Counted from the first letter of the stretch, positions 4,365 through 13,778 are shown. The stretch: 16,718 bases of DNA from an uncultured Pseudomonadota bacterium (GCA_903904275.1 CAIVBX010000297.1:1-16718); one strand, 5' to 3'. Numbers and translations: made by a program. Notes: generated by a model from the letters alone, not told the origin.

Positions 4365-7076
4365 TTAAAACAACTGAAAATCAACTGTATTTTTTTGAAC
4401 TTTAAAATAAGCAGTTTTTTCAGACAATGATTTCATTTCTTCTTCCAACGCACCCGAGGCATTCGCGGCTTGAATGACCAATTCAGAATTTTGTTTAACG
4501 ATATTTTCTGTTTCCATGATCGCAGAACTAACTTGGTCAATAGCGATACTTTGTTCAGAGCAAGATTGAGCGATTTTTGCCATCATAGTTGTGACGTTTT
4601 CAATTGAAGCGGCAATTTCTTTCATGATTTTCCCAGCATCAACAACATATTGACTGCCATCTTCCACTTTTGCTTCTGAATCGGCAATTAACGTTTTAAT
4701 TTCACTCGCCGCACTCGCCGCCCGTTGCGCTAAACTACGAACTTCTCCTGCGACAACCGCAAAACCTTTGCCCTGTTCCCCTGCTCTTGCTGCTTCAACT
4801 GCGGCATTCAAAGCTAAAATGTTGGTTTGAAATGCAATGCTATCAATGACAGAAATAATATCGGCAACTTTTAATGACGATTGATGAATTTCTTCCATGG
4901 TATCCACAACATTATGAATCACTTTAACGCCTTTACTTGCCACATCAAAAACACGATGTACCGCCACATTTGCATCTTTGGCAGCTTCATTATTTTGTTG
5001 CACGGCAATTTTCAAATCCGAAATTGAATGAACAGTTTGTTGCAAATTTTCGGTTTGTGTTTGGGTTCGGTTTGCTAAATGATTGTTGCCTTCGTTGATT
5101 TCTTGAATGTTTTTATTTACGTTTTCAATCGCACTATTTAAATCAAAAACAACGGTATTCAGTTGTAAAACGGCTAAATTGGCATCTTGCGTTAAAACAT
5201 CAAAATCGCCTTTGTATTGTCGTTCAATTTTTTCGGTTAAATCGCCTTGCACCATATTTGAAAAAACTCGTTTGAAATCATCAAAACCACTTTCACACAC
5301 TTCTAACAATCGATTCAAATCTTCGGTTAATGTTTTATAAAAACCCATTTTATCTTGCACTTCAAAACGGTTATTAAATCGCCCATTGATAGCGTCATGA
5401 ACAATAGCTGAAATTTCATTTTCAACTGTTTTTTGTGTGGTTTCGTCGTTCCATTCCACCACGTCACCTAGACGATAACCAAATTGATTGATAATTGGAC
5501 TTATCTTTAAATGAATATAACGCCCACCAATCAGTGCATTGACTTCTGTTGTGTCCGTTAAATTTTCCAGTATTGAAATTTGATGCGCTGGATTTTTATG
5601 AAATAAATCGATGTTTTGTCCTACGATTTTTCCAGCTTGAAAATGGGGCAAATCTTTACGGATGTCGCTTTCGGTTTCTCGCAGCAAAGATTGTGCAGCT
5701 CGATTAACATAAATAATTTTACGTTGCGGGTCGGTAATTAAAACGCCTGTTGTCACGTTATCCAAACCAATCAAAACAGACAAATGTTCATTAGAGGCTT
5801 TTTTCTCCATATCAATGACTGACGCTAAACGCACAGACATGGCTTTCATTACGTCAATCATATCGCCAACTTCATTGTATAAAAAATTGTCAATGGGCTG
5901 AAGATAATTCCCTTGAGAAATTCTTCTAAGGATTTCTTTTGCATAATTTAATGGTCGAACTATGTCTTGTAGGACAAACCAAGAAAAAATGTGAATGATG
6001 ATTAAAATTAAAAGTAACGCATAGCCAAAATAAATTCTGTACTTTTGTATTACCATGTCAGATTTTATTTCAGCATCACTAATCGTGTTTTCCAATTCTT
6101 TTTCGAGTGATGTAATCAAATTATCAAAATCAGCGAATTCATTTTCACTGACTTTATTCACTGTTGCAACGATTTGTAGAGTTGCACTAGCCTGTTGATA
6201 GGCTAATACTTCATTGAATTTAATTAAATTTTTATTATGGTCAGCTAATAAATGGTCAACTTGTTCTGTTGATTTTTTTTGTTCAAGCAGTAATTTTTTA
6301 AGTTGCGCCAACTCGTCAAGAACACTTTTATTCTGTTTTCCAAATACTTTTTTATAAGTATTTAAATTGCTTGTATTTTGCTCATTTACTAATAAAACAT
6401 CATCTAATCCATGTATTAGATTCCTAAATTCAAATCGGGCGTTTCGGGCAACTAAAATGGCTTCTGACTGGTGTTTAAAATCCTGAATCGTATTGTGGTA
6501 AGTCCTATCAACAACATTTAGATTTAAATAGTTAACGCCACTAAATGCTATCAGTGAAAACGAGGTCAATAATGCTAAAAACAATAACTTATAGCGAATT
6601 TTTATATTGGCAAATTCTCGTTTTAGCTTACAAAAAAGGCTATTTCTTTTAACGTAACCATTAAAAATAAAATGATTAAAAATCCCCTCGTTCATCTGAG
6701 CATAAATCGGGATAATTTTTTTAAGTGTTTCCGCATTTGGATTACGATGTACCGCCATATAACCAATGACTTCTTCGCGTTGATATATTGGCGTAATACT
6801 TGCCCGCACCCAATAAAAACCACCCGATTGGGTTTTATTTTTAATCAATCCCGTCCAAGTGCGTTTTTGTAAAATGGTTTTCCATAAATCAGCATAAACC
6901 GCTTTTGGCATATCGGGATGACGAATTATTTTATGTGATTGCCCAATAAAATCTTCTTTGGAATAACCTGTAATACGCAAGAAATCATCATTTACCGACG
7001 TAATGTTGCCTTTCAAGTCAGTGTACGACATGATTAAATCGTGTTCGGTTAAAATGTATTCTTGATTGTCATTCAT
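4365..7076 (-). CDS. PAS- and HAMP-containing methyl-accepting chemotaxis protein
   Basis: A 903-residue chemoreceptor. Residues 10-115 form an Aer-like PAS domain (IIRHPDMPKAVYADLW, KNKTQSGGFYWVRASITPIY). A membrane segment at about 163-186 and another at about 347-370 (YFGYALLLILIIIHIFSWF) enclose a helical, four-helix-bundle-like outer domain of about 160 residues. HAMP follows at 371-423, a second PAS at about 431-545, a HAMP-like stretch at about 597-649, and the signalling coiled coil at 655-890, with the highly conserved tip around 739-785 (AFQTNILALNAAVEAARAGE). The tip contacts CheA and CheW, neither of which is in the window. No NWETF-type CheR/CheB docking peptide is seen at the C-terminus. 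The intracellular PAS pair suggests sensing of redox, light or energy state. The ribosome-binding site is weak. It follows the kinase gene by 66 bases. Confidence 0.93.
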   Translation of the reverse strand: MNDNQEYILTEHDLIMSYTDLKGNITSVNDDFLRITGYSKEDFIGQSHKIIRHPDMPKAVYADLWKTILQKRTWTGLIKNKTQSGGFYWVRASITPIYQREEVIGYMAVHRNPNAETLKKIIPIYAQMNEGIFNHFIFNGYVKRNSLFCKLKREFANIKIRYKLLFLALLTSFSLIAFSGVNYLNLNVVDRTYHNTIQDFKHQSEAILVARNARFEFRNLIHGLDDVLLVNEQNTSNLNTYKKVFGKQNKSVLDELAQLKKLLLEQKKSTEQVDHLLADHNKNLIKFNEVLAYQQASATLQIVATVNKVSENEFADFDNLITSLEKELENTISDAEIKSDMVIQKYRIYFGYALLLILIIIHIFSWFVLQDIVRPLNYAKEILRRISQGNYLQPIDNFLYNEVGDMIDVMKAMSVRLASVIDMEKKASNEHLSVLIGLDNVTTGVLITDPQRKIIYVNRAAQSLLRETESDIRKDLPHFQAGKIVGQNIDLFHKNPAHQISILENLTDTTEVNALIGGRYIHLKISPIINQFGYRLGDVVEWNDETTQKTVENEISAIVHDAINGRFNNRFEVQDKMGFYKTLTEDLNRLLEVCESGFDDFKRVFSNMVQGDLTEKIERQYKGDFDVLTQDANLAVLQLNTVVFDLNSAIENVNKNIQEINEGNNHLANRTQTQTENLQQTVHSISDLKIAVQQNNEAAKDANVAVHRVFDVASKGVKVIHNVVDTMEEIHQSSLKVADIISVIDSIAFQTNILALNAAVEAARAGEQGKGFAVVAGEVRSLAQRAASAASEIKTLIADSEAKVEDGSQYVVDAGKIMKEIAASIENVTTMMAKIAQSCSEQSIAIDQVSSAIMETENIVKQNSELVIQAANASGALEEEMKSLSEKTAYFKVQKNTVDFQLF

Positions 7077-7142
7077 ACGGTTTTACTTTGGTAATTACGT
7101 TAAAGTCTGATGTGGCGCATAAAGCAAGACCCCTCGCTTCAC

Positions 7143-8759
7143 TTAGATTTCAAGTAACACTTTTGCAACCTCACTGAAATTGATAGGTTTTTTTAAAAAA
7201 TGGACGTTTCCAAAATCAAATAAAGGATCGTCTTTAGAAATATCAGCAAGCGTGCCAGATATAATAATAATTGGCATTTTTGCACGAATGGCTAAAACGA
7301 CTTTTACCAATTCGATACCTGTCAAATTCGGCATGATGTTATCACTTATAATCATGTCAAAACGAGGCGGATTTTTAATAAAACTCAACAAGGCTTCTTC
7401 ACTATTTACAAAAACTTCACATTTTTGACCATGATTAAGCAGCCATTTTTCAATCAACTTTGCATTATCTTTATCGTCATCAATCACCAAAACATAATGT
7501 GATTTTTCTTCTAATTCACTATTAGTTTGATTAACAGAAAGGTACGCCTCAACAGCTTCAGCAAGTTCAGTACGGTCAAAAATCGGGAACAATAATTTAA
7601 AATTCGTCCCTTTACCTAATTCGGATTCCACAACAACATGACCGCCAACATTATGCACAATGTTAGATACAGCATGAAGTCCAAGCCCTGTCCCTTCGCC
7701 AACCGCTTTCGTTGTAAAAAACGCATCAAAAATTTTCTTAATTTTACTCGCGTCAATTCCAATACCATCATCACCAATACTGATTTGGACAAATTTATTG
7801 TTAATGTCTTCCATACAAATGGTGCATTGCGAAGATTTTTCAACAATTCGCGCATCAATGCTAATTGTGCCATGCCCTTCAATGGCATCACGCGCGTTGA
7901 CAATCAAATTTGTTAGCACTTGGTGTAAATCAATTGTGTTAATTGTAATGTCGGGGATTTCAGAAAATGTGGTGCTGATTTTAATTGTGCTAGGAAGAAC
8001 ACCACGCAACATTTTGATGACTTCTTTTATGACTAAGGGAGCGTTAATGGGGCTAATTTCTTTTTGGATTTCAATTCGTAGATATTGCGAAATTTTACCG
8101 ATTAACTCGGTTGCTCTTTCGGCGGCGCGTTTAACGGCGGCTAAATTATCTGTAAATTCTTCTTTGACTTCAGCATCGGAAATTTTTTCGATTAAATCTT
8201 CACACATTCTGCTGTAACCAATAATGCAACCCAGCACATTATTAAAATCATGAGCAATGCCAGTCGTTAACTTTCCGATGGTTTGCAATTTTTCAATATC
8301 AAGTAATTGCTGTTGCAATATGGCACGTCCATCGTTGTTTTCAAACGGGTCTAAATTTTTAGTTAAACCGTCTTTGCTTAAATGTTTAGTATTACTGATA
8401 TTATTAAAAATAATGAGATATTTAATTATTTCCTCTGAATCTGGAAATTTAATGGGTGCAATCGTGACATCAACCCAAAAAAAATTCCCTTTTTTGGTTG
8501 TCATGCACATTTCACCGTTCCAAATATCACCGCGAAAAATGACTTCTAAGACATTCAAAAAAATACTGCTCGATTGCGTTTTTGCGCCGAGAGTTGAAAT
8601 ATGTTTACCGAGTAATTCTTCCTCTCGATAATGCGTCATTGCACAAAATTTCTCATTGACGAAAGTGAGTCGCCCCGTTAAATCCGTTTCACAAACGCTA
8701 CTTGATAAAATAAGCGCGTCAAATAATCCGAAATAAGACGTTTTATTTTGATTTGTCAT
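7143..8759 (-). CDS. PAS histidine kinase with C-terminal receiver domain
   Basis: This 538-residue soluble hybrid kinase has a PAS domain at about 10-120 (LTGRLTFVNEKFCAMTHYRE, GNFFWVDVTIAPIK). A HisKA-type dimerisation domain follows with phospho-accepting His170 in GIAHDFNNVLG, the signature of NtrB-like kinases. The ATPase domain shows the N box NLIVNARDAI (284-293), G1 DDGIGI (330-335), F box IFDAFFTTK and G2 GEGTGLGL (354-361). The receiver at about 422-538 has DDD at 427-429, Asp473 in ISDNIMP, Ser501 and Lys524-Pro525. All catalytic residues are present, so it should be active. No membrane segment is seen, so the signal is cytoplasmic. The start is seven bases after the stop of the preceding gene. 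Its receiver may pass phosphate to the separate receiver at the operon end through an unseen phosphotransfer protein. Confidence 0.92.
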   Translation of the reverse strand: MTNQNKTSYFGLFDALILSSSVCETDLTGRLTFVNEKFCAMTHYREEELLGKHISTLGAKTQSSSIFLNVLEVIFRGDIWNGEMCMTTKKGNFFWVDVTIAPIKFPDSEEIIKYLIIFNNISNTKHLSKDGLTKNLDPFENNDGRAILQQQLLDIEKLQTIGKLTTGIAHDFNNVLGCIIGYSRMCEDLIEKISDAEVKEEFTDNLAAVKRAAERATELIGKISQYLRIEIQKEISPINAPLVIKEVIKMLRGVLPSTIKISTTFSEIPDITINTIDLHQVLTNLIVNARDAIEGHGTISIDARIVEKSSQCTICMEDINNKFVQISIGDDGIGIDASKIKKIFDAFFTTKAVGEGTGLGLHAVSNIVHNVGGHVVVESELGKGTNFKLLFPIFDRTELAEAVEAYLSVNQTNSELEEKSHYVLVIDDDKDNAKLIEKWLLNHGQKCEVFVNSEEALLSFIKNPPRFDMIISDNIMPNLTGIELVKVVLAIRAKMPIIIISGTLADISKDDPLFDFGNVHFLKKPINFSEVAKVLLEI

Positions 8760-8766
8760 GACCGTT

Positions 8767-9327
8767 TCATCGCTCAGTTAAATTTATAACCGCAACACGC
8801 ATTAAATTTTGTGTATCGAATCGTGTATCAAGTCGTGCCTTGAACAATGTGTTATCAACACGTTTTATGGTTAATTCGATATTTTGATTTTGTTTTTCCG
8901 ATTGTTGTTTTGCGCGTAAAAAATAAACGTTCCAACGTTCTAAATCTTCAGGCGTAATAAAATTTGCAAATCGACGACTAACTAATTTTGATTTGTCTGA
9001 AATGCCCAATAATTGCATTCCTGTGAGATTGCAGGTTGAAATGACGCAGTCTGTTGTCAACGTAAAATACCCAATCGGGGCGAACTCATATAAATCAAAA
9101 TAACGGTCGCGTGATTCTTCTAATAAAATTTGGGCTTGGCGCAATTGTTCATTTTGTAATTCCAATTCGATTTGATGTATTTGTAATTCGTGCATCACTT
9201 CATCGGCATATTTTTTCGATAGCCAATTTTGCAAATCGTGAACAACGCTACCTTTTTGCGTGGCGAAATCTGCTAATTTTTTTTCAGCTTCTTGGCGAAG
9301 CGTTAAAATTTTTTCTGGTTTAAGCAT
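8767..9327 (-). CDS. small coiled-coil PAS protein
   Basis: A 186-residue protein with an N-terminal helical, probably coiled-coil stretch (HELQIHQIELELQNEQLRQA) and one PAS domain (YFDLYEFAPIGYFTLTTDC, LVSRRFANFITPEDLERW). This helix-plus-PAS layout is common as the front end of sensor kinases and cyclases, but there is no output domain. It could be a modulator of the kinase encoded immediately downstream, or a split-off sensor subunit. The ATG at 9327 is preferred to a GTG at 9336 because AGGTGA lies four bases before it. The gene overlaps the end of the CheR gene by eight bases, so translation is coupled. It ends seven bases before the kinase start. Confidence 0.8.
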   Translation of the reverse strand: MLKPEKILTLRQEAEKKLADFATQKGSVVHDLQNWLSKKYADEVMHELQIHQIELELQNEQLRQAQILLEESRDRYFDLYEFAPIGYFTLTTDCVISTCNLTGMQLLGISDKSKLVSRRFANFITPEDLERWNVYFLRAKQQSEKQNQNIELTIKRVDNTLFKARLDTRFDTQNLMRVAVINLTER

Positions 9328-11659
9328 TGCTATCACCTAATGTGTCAAATTCAGCTTGTTTACGCTTGTTAATGTTAATTTCAACACACGTCATAACAGT
9401 GGGTTTTCCTTCGTTATTTCTTTGAACGACCGCGCCACGCCCCATTACCCAAAGCCACTCACCCGATTTTGTTTTAATTTGATATTCTGCGATAAAGAGA
9501 GAGTGATTATTTTCTAAATGTGCGGTTAATAATTGCTCAACATGAGAAAAACTCGTCGGACAAATCGCATTTTTCCAAAACGCAAAGTTGTTTTCTATTT
9601 CATCCAGTTCAAAGCCGCACATTTTTATCCAATTTTCATTAAACACCACGCGACCTGTTTCTATATTCCAGTCCCAACCCGCGAGTTCTGCGTCTGCTAA
9701 AATTAACGTTAAACGTTCTTCTATTTCATGTTGCGACGCATTTTGCACCACATTAGCATTTATTCGCGCCGTAATGTCAGTAAATGTTAAAACGACACCA
9801 TCAATGACATTATCTAATGTTCGATAAGGTTGAATTCGCGCGAGCATCCAAACATCTTCACTAATTTGCATTTCTTTTTCGTAAGGAATTAACGAATCTA
9901 AAACCGTTTGCGCGGCAGTCAATAAACTTTCACTTTCACCAATCGATTTAATGTCGTTTAACGGTCGCCCCACATCTGAGGGGACTAAACGGTAAATGTT
10001 CACTGCATCACGGGTAAATCGACGAATAATGAAATGTCTGTCCAGAAAAATAATACCGATATTGACGTTATCGAGCAGGTTTTTCATGTCGTTTTGGATG
10101 CCTGCTAATTGCTCAATTTTGACCTGCAATTCTGAATTTACCGTAATCAGTTCTTCGTTAACCGATTGTAATTCTTCTTTTGAGGTTTCTAATTCTTCAT
10201 TCGTCGATTGCAATTCTTCGTTAGTCGATTGCAATTCTTCATTGGTTGATTTGAGTTCTTCATTTGAGGCTTGCTGTTCTTCGACGCTGGCTTGATAGCT
10301 TTCTTTTAAATAGGTGAGTTCGTGTTCTAATTCTTGTGTACGTCCAATTTCTTCAGATTTTGCCGCGCGTTTGCGTCTTGGTTTTTGACTAATCACATCT
10401 TGAAAACTAATTAGCAAAACGCTTTGATTGGTTTCTGAACTGGGAATCAATCGGACGCTTAAACTCACTTTTGTTAAATCTCCATTGGTTTTCACGACCA
10501 TTTCTTGATTTAACACCGACATTCCCGTGCTAACGGTAGAATGAATCGCGGCATACATATCTAAATTCAGCCCTTCGCGCGACATATCAATCACATTCAA
10601 GCTGGCATGACCTGTGGCGGGACGCAGATATTTTCCCGTATCGCCATGCACATAAATAATGTTGCCTTTTAAATCTGTAATCACCGAAGCGGGGGCGAAA
10701 AATTGCACCAATAAACGACGTATTAATTCGGCAAAATTGGTATCTTTTAGCCTCGTCATTTCGTCTGAAATGGCGTGATAATTTTTTTGTGTTGTCCAAT
10801 CAGACGCGCTATTCATAGTCGGCACTCGGTTTGTAGTTTGTAATTTTTCAACACGGTAAAATTTCCATTTTCTATCAATCGTTGAAAATAATTCGACATG
10901 ATTGCCAATGCTTTCAGAGGGGGATAAAAATAAAACGCCACCTGCTTTAAGCGCGTAATGAAAAGCGGGAATGAGTTGGTCTTGTAATTCTGGCGTTAAA
11001 TAAATCATCAAATTACGACAACTCAGTAAATCGAGTTTGGTAAAAGGCGGGTCTTTAATCACATTTTGAACCGCAAAAATCACCATTTCACGAATTTCTT
11101 TATTGATGCGATAACCTGAATTTTCTTTAGTAAAAAAACGACGTAATCGATCAGGTGTGACATCTTGTTCAATGGTTTCAGGATACCAACCTGCCCTAGC
11201 AATCGTAATGGCTTCATCGTCTAAATCGGTGCTGTAAAATTGGATTTTGAATTCCCAATGATGCGTTTCACAAATAAATTCATACAACAAAATGGCAATG
11301 GAATACGTTTCTTCGCCTGTTGAACAACCTGTCACCCAAACACGAAACACATGGTCATTAGCTTGTTTAGATTTGAATAAAACAGGCAAAATGTCTTTTT
11401 GCAAAACTGAAAATGCGTCAGCATCACGAAAAAAACTGGTGACGTTAATTAGCAATTCTTTGAATAAAGCATGAACTTCGGCTGTATTTTCTTTGAGATA
11501 ACGCACATAAACATCAATATCGCCAATGTTATGCAACACCATCCGTCTTTCGATACGACGATGAATCGTGCTTTTTTTGTAGAGCGTGAAATCGTGACCT
11601 GTTACTTTACGCAACAGCGTCAGAATACGATTGATTCCGTTAGTTGTTTTTTGTGTCAT
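9320..11659 (-). CDS. CheR-type methyltransferase with PAS domains and coiled coil
   Basis: A protein of about 779 residues. It begins with the CheR N-terminal helical domain (INRILTLLRKVTGHDF, STIHRRIERRM), then the SAM-binding domain with RVWVTGCSTGEETYSIA, FYSTDLDDEAI and LLSCRNLMIYL. A PAS-like region follows at about 314-425, a coiled coil of repeated TNEELQS heptads at 440-520, a second PAS at about 525-635 and a PAS_3-type domain at about 650-770. CheR methylates receptor glutamates using S-adenosylmethionine. In related proteins this part sits behind a CheB methylesterase domain, which is missing here. The ATG at 11659 starts where the CheR domain begins; a TTG at 11692 is the alternative and neither has a ribosome-binding site. 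It overlaps the PAS gene by eight bases. The chemoreceptor in the same operon is an obvious candidate substrate. Confidence 0.88.
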   Translation of the reverse strand: MTQKTTNGINRILTLLRKVTGHDFTLYKKSTIHRRIERRMVLHNIGDIDVYVRYLKENTAEVHALFKELLINVTSFFRDADAFSVLQKDILPVLFKSKQANDHVFRVWVTGCSTGEETYSIAILLYEFICETHHWEFKIQFYSTDLDDEAITIARAGWYPETIEQDVTPDRLRRFFTKENSGYRINKEIREMVIFAVQNVIKDPPFTKLDLLSCRNLMIYLTPELQDQLIPAFHYALKAGGVLFLSPSESIGNHVELFSTIDRKWKFYRVEKLQTTNRVPTMNSASDWTTQKNYHAISDEMTRLKDTNFAELIRRLLVQFFAPASVITDLKGNIIYVHGDTGKYLRPATGHASLNVIDMSREGLNLDMYAAIHSTVSTGMSVLNQEMVVKTNGDLTKVSLSVRLIPSSETNQSVLLISFQDVISQKPRRKRAAKSEEIGRTQELEHELTYLKESYQASVEEQQASNEELKSTNEELQSTNEELQSTNEELETSKEELQSVNEELITVNSELQVKIEQLAGIQNDMKNLLDNVNIGIIFLDRHFIIRRFTRDAVNIYRLVPSDVGRPLNDIKSIGESESLLTAAQTVLDSLIPYEKEMQISEDVWMLARIQPYRTLDNVIDGVVLTFTDITARINANVVQNASQHEIEERLTLILADAELAGWDWNIETGRVVFNENWIKMCGFELDEIENNFAFWKNAICPTSFSHVEQLLTAHLENNHSLFIAEYQIKTKSGEWLWVMGRGAVVQRNNEGKPTVMTCVEININKRKQAEFDTLGDSNA
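10150..10285 (-). repeat. 21-bp tandem repeats encoding TNEELQS heptads
   Basis: Within the CheR gene, units of 21 bases encode seven-residue repeats of the form (S/T)NEEL(Q/K/E)(S/T). The clearest run is SNEELKSTNEELQSTNEEL. They form a signalling coiled coil between PAS domains. The repeats are a hotspot for unit gain or loss without frameshift. Confidence 0.85.
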
Positions 11660-11760
11660 AAATTTGGGGGAAAAACAGCGTTTTAGACACAAAAAAAGAG
11701 GTCATCTGCTGTTATGTAGGAGGCCGCGATAAAAATAAATAAACGTTTAAGACGTTAACG

Positions 11761-12069
11761 TTATTTCTCAATCGGTTTAATTTCTAGCCCAAGTAATACT
11801 TTTTCTTTGTTCGACAAATCGCCAATAATTTTACGAATCGGCTCAGGCAATTTTCTGATTAACGTGGGGGTTGCCACAATTTGCTCGCTTTCGGCAAAAT
11901 GTGGCTGTTCTAATAAATCAATAATTTCAATGTTGTAACGTCCTTGTAAATATTCTTCACACAGCTTTTTCAAATTTGAAATAGCATCAACGGATTTTGT
12001 TGTGCGCCCTGCAATATAAAGGCATAAATGCCAAATAACGATTTCTTCATCTTCTTCAAACTCGTTCAT
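11761..12069 (-). CDS. kaiB: circadian clock-type protein KaiB
   Basis: This 102-residue protein has the KaiB thioredoxin-like family pattern: WHLCLYIAGRTTKSVDAISN near the N-terminus, YNIEIIDLLEQPHFAE, and VATPTLIRKLPEPIRKIIG followed by DLSNKEKVLLGLEI. In cyanobacteria KaiB switches fold, binds phosphorylated KaiC and releases output kinases. In other bacteria KaiB with KaiC serves clock-like or stress roles. The start ATG overlaps the kaiC stop by four bases (ATGA), so the pair is translationally coupled. About 100 bases without a gene follow before the cheR start. No kaiA is present, as usual outside cyanobacteria. Confidence 0.95.
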   Translation of the reverse strand: MNEFEEDEEIVIWHLCLYIAGRTTKSVDAISNLKKLCEEYLQGRYNIEIIDLLEQPHFAESEQIVATPTLIRKLPEPIRKIIGDLSNKEKVLLGLEIKPIEK

Positions 12070-13778
12070 AATGGTTTTTCAATCGTTGCCAAATTTCGAC
12101 GATTGGCAAGCTCGTTTAATGCAACACCTGTGGCTTGAATGCGTAGTCTTTCGCGTTCAAGTTCTGCTTCAATGGCTAATTCTTTGTCTTCAAATTCGGC
12201 TCGCATAATGGCAATTTGCGCTTCTAATAATTCCCGTTTTTTCTTAATTGCATCGGCTCGACGTTGAATATCAGATTTTTGTATCGTTTCCGCGCCAACA
12301 ATTTGTGTTTCACGCAAAATGCGGGCTGAACCTGTCAAAATATTCCCTTTTTCATCGAGAATAATGTTTTCTAATCGAATGCCAGAATCACTCAAAATGA
12401 ATTCTCGGACTTGATTTGAATGTGCAATACCACGCGCTTTACAAACATATAAGGCGCGATTTCGTTCGCCGCCAAATTCAAAATTCCGTAACAATAACCA
12501 CACATCAACCAGTGAAGAAAGTCCAACGCTGGTTCTTTCTTCGGCATCGCCACCGACCGTTAAACTATTGAAAATAACGGTGATGCCTTTGTTTTTAAAC
12601 AAATCGACAATACGAATTAGCATCAATTTAACAGTTTCTTCATTAACACCGACATCAAATGCAGAAATTGGATCAATCACAACAACGTCTGGCTTAAATT
12701 GCGTAATGATATTGGTAATTGACGCTAAATGTTTTTCTAAACCATTTGCCGTTGGGCGTGTGGCATGAAAAAGCAACAAACCTGCTTCGCGCCATTGCGC
12801 TAAATTGATGCCAATAGAGCGCATATTGCGTTCAATTTGTTGCGGCGATTCTTCCATTGCGACATAAAGCGTTCGTTTGCCATCACGACATGACGCATTT
12901 GTCATATGTGCAGCAATACTACTTTTACCTGTGCCACTTGTGCCGCTGACTAAAATGCTACTTCCGCGATAATAGCCGCCCGCGAGTAATTCATCGAGGC
13001 TTTCAATGCCAGAAGTGACTTTTTCATTACTTACTTCGTAAAATAAACCTGCTGACGTAATCGGCATAACCACAAAACCTGTGCTGTCTAATACAAACGG
13101 GTATTCATCGCCGCCATGCGCTGAACCGCGATATTTCACAATCCGAATACGGCGCGTCGCAAGTTGTCGCTCAATGCGTAAATCCAACGCAATCACACAA
13201 TCCGCAATATATTCTTCTAAACCGTGCCGACTAAGTTCATAACGTCCGCGCTCTGTTGTGATAATTGCGGTTAAATTTTGTTCTTTTAACCAATTTACTA
13301 AACGTCTAAATTCGGTGCGTAAAATGCTCAAATCGCTAAACGCTGAAAATAAATTTTCTATGCCATCTAAAACAACGCGTTTTGCGCCAACGGCTTGAAC
13401 CGCAAAATTCAGGCGTATAAAAAGGGCTTTTAAATCATATTCACCTGTTTCAACCATGATATTTGGCAATTCAACTTGAAGAATTTTTAAACGTCCTTGA
13501 GCTTGATGTTCTTTCAAATCAAAACCCAGTGATGCGACATTTGTCGCTAATTCATGCGGCGATTCTTCAAAACTAACAAAAACTCCGTGGTCACCAAATT
13601 GCTCGATGCCATGAACAATAAATTCAATGCCAAAAAGCGATTTTCCTGTTCCCGCGTAACCTGATAATAAGCAAGTTCGTCCGAGTGGCAATCCTCCGCC
13701 TGAGATTTCATCAAAACCGACAATTCCTGTCGGACATTTTTCGAGTTGTGAAAGTAAATTTGTTGTGATTTCTGCCAT
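12066..13778 (-). CDS. kaiC: KaiC-type double-domain ATPase/kinase
   Basis: A 570-residue KaiC with two RecA-like domains. CI has Walker A GYAGTGKS (40-47) and catalytic Glu71-Glu72 in SFEES. CII has Walker A GTSGTGKS (279-286) and Glu309-Glu310 in MEES. The autophosphorylation site aligns at Ser421-Ser422 (VGLSSLVDVWLLL); in Synechococcus KaiC it is Ser431-Thr432, so the second site is serine here. The family block ERNRALYVCKARGIAHSNQVRE is intact. After about residue 500 there is a charged helical tail (IQRRADAIKKKRELLEAQIA) of about 65 residues, probably a coiled coil, in place of the cyanobacterial KaiA-binding tail. It is the first gene of the operon. Its product probably sets the phosphorylation state that downstream sensor genes read. 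Confidence 0.95.
   Translation of the reverse strand: MAEITTNLLSQLEKCPTGIVGFDEISGGGLPLGRTCLLSGYAGTGKSLFGIEFIVHGIEQFGDHGVFVSFEESPHELATNVASLGFDLKEHQAQGRLKILQVELPNIMVETGEYDLKALFIRLNFAVQAVGAKRVVLDGIENLFSAFSDLSILRTEFRRLVNWLKEQNLTAIITTERGRYELSRHGLEEYIADCVIALDLRIERQLATRRIRIVKYRGSAHGGDEYPFVLDSTGFVVMPITSAGLFYEVSNEKVTSGIESLDELLAGGYYRGSSILVSGTSGTGKSSIAAHMTNASCRDGKRTLYVAMEESPQQIERNMRSIGINLAQWREAGLLLFHATRPTANGLEKHLASITNIITQFKPDVVVIDPISAFDVGVNEETVKLMLIRIVDLFKNKGITVIFNSLTVGGDAEERTSVGLSSLVDVWLLLRNFEFGGERNRALYVCKARGIAHSNQVREFILSDSGIRLENIILDEKGNILTGSARILRETQIVGAETIQKSDIQRRADAIKKKRELLEAQIAIMRAEFEDKELAIEAELERERLRIQATGVALNELANRRNLATIEKPL

Noticed and set aside
11693..11745. Rho-independent terminator between kaiB and cheR, suggested by a T-run on the minus strand
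   Set aside because: The preceding arms pair poorly, with several mismatches, so no stable stem is supported.
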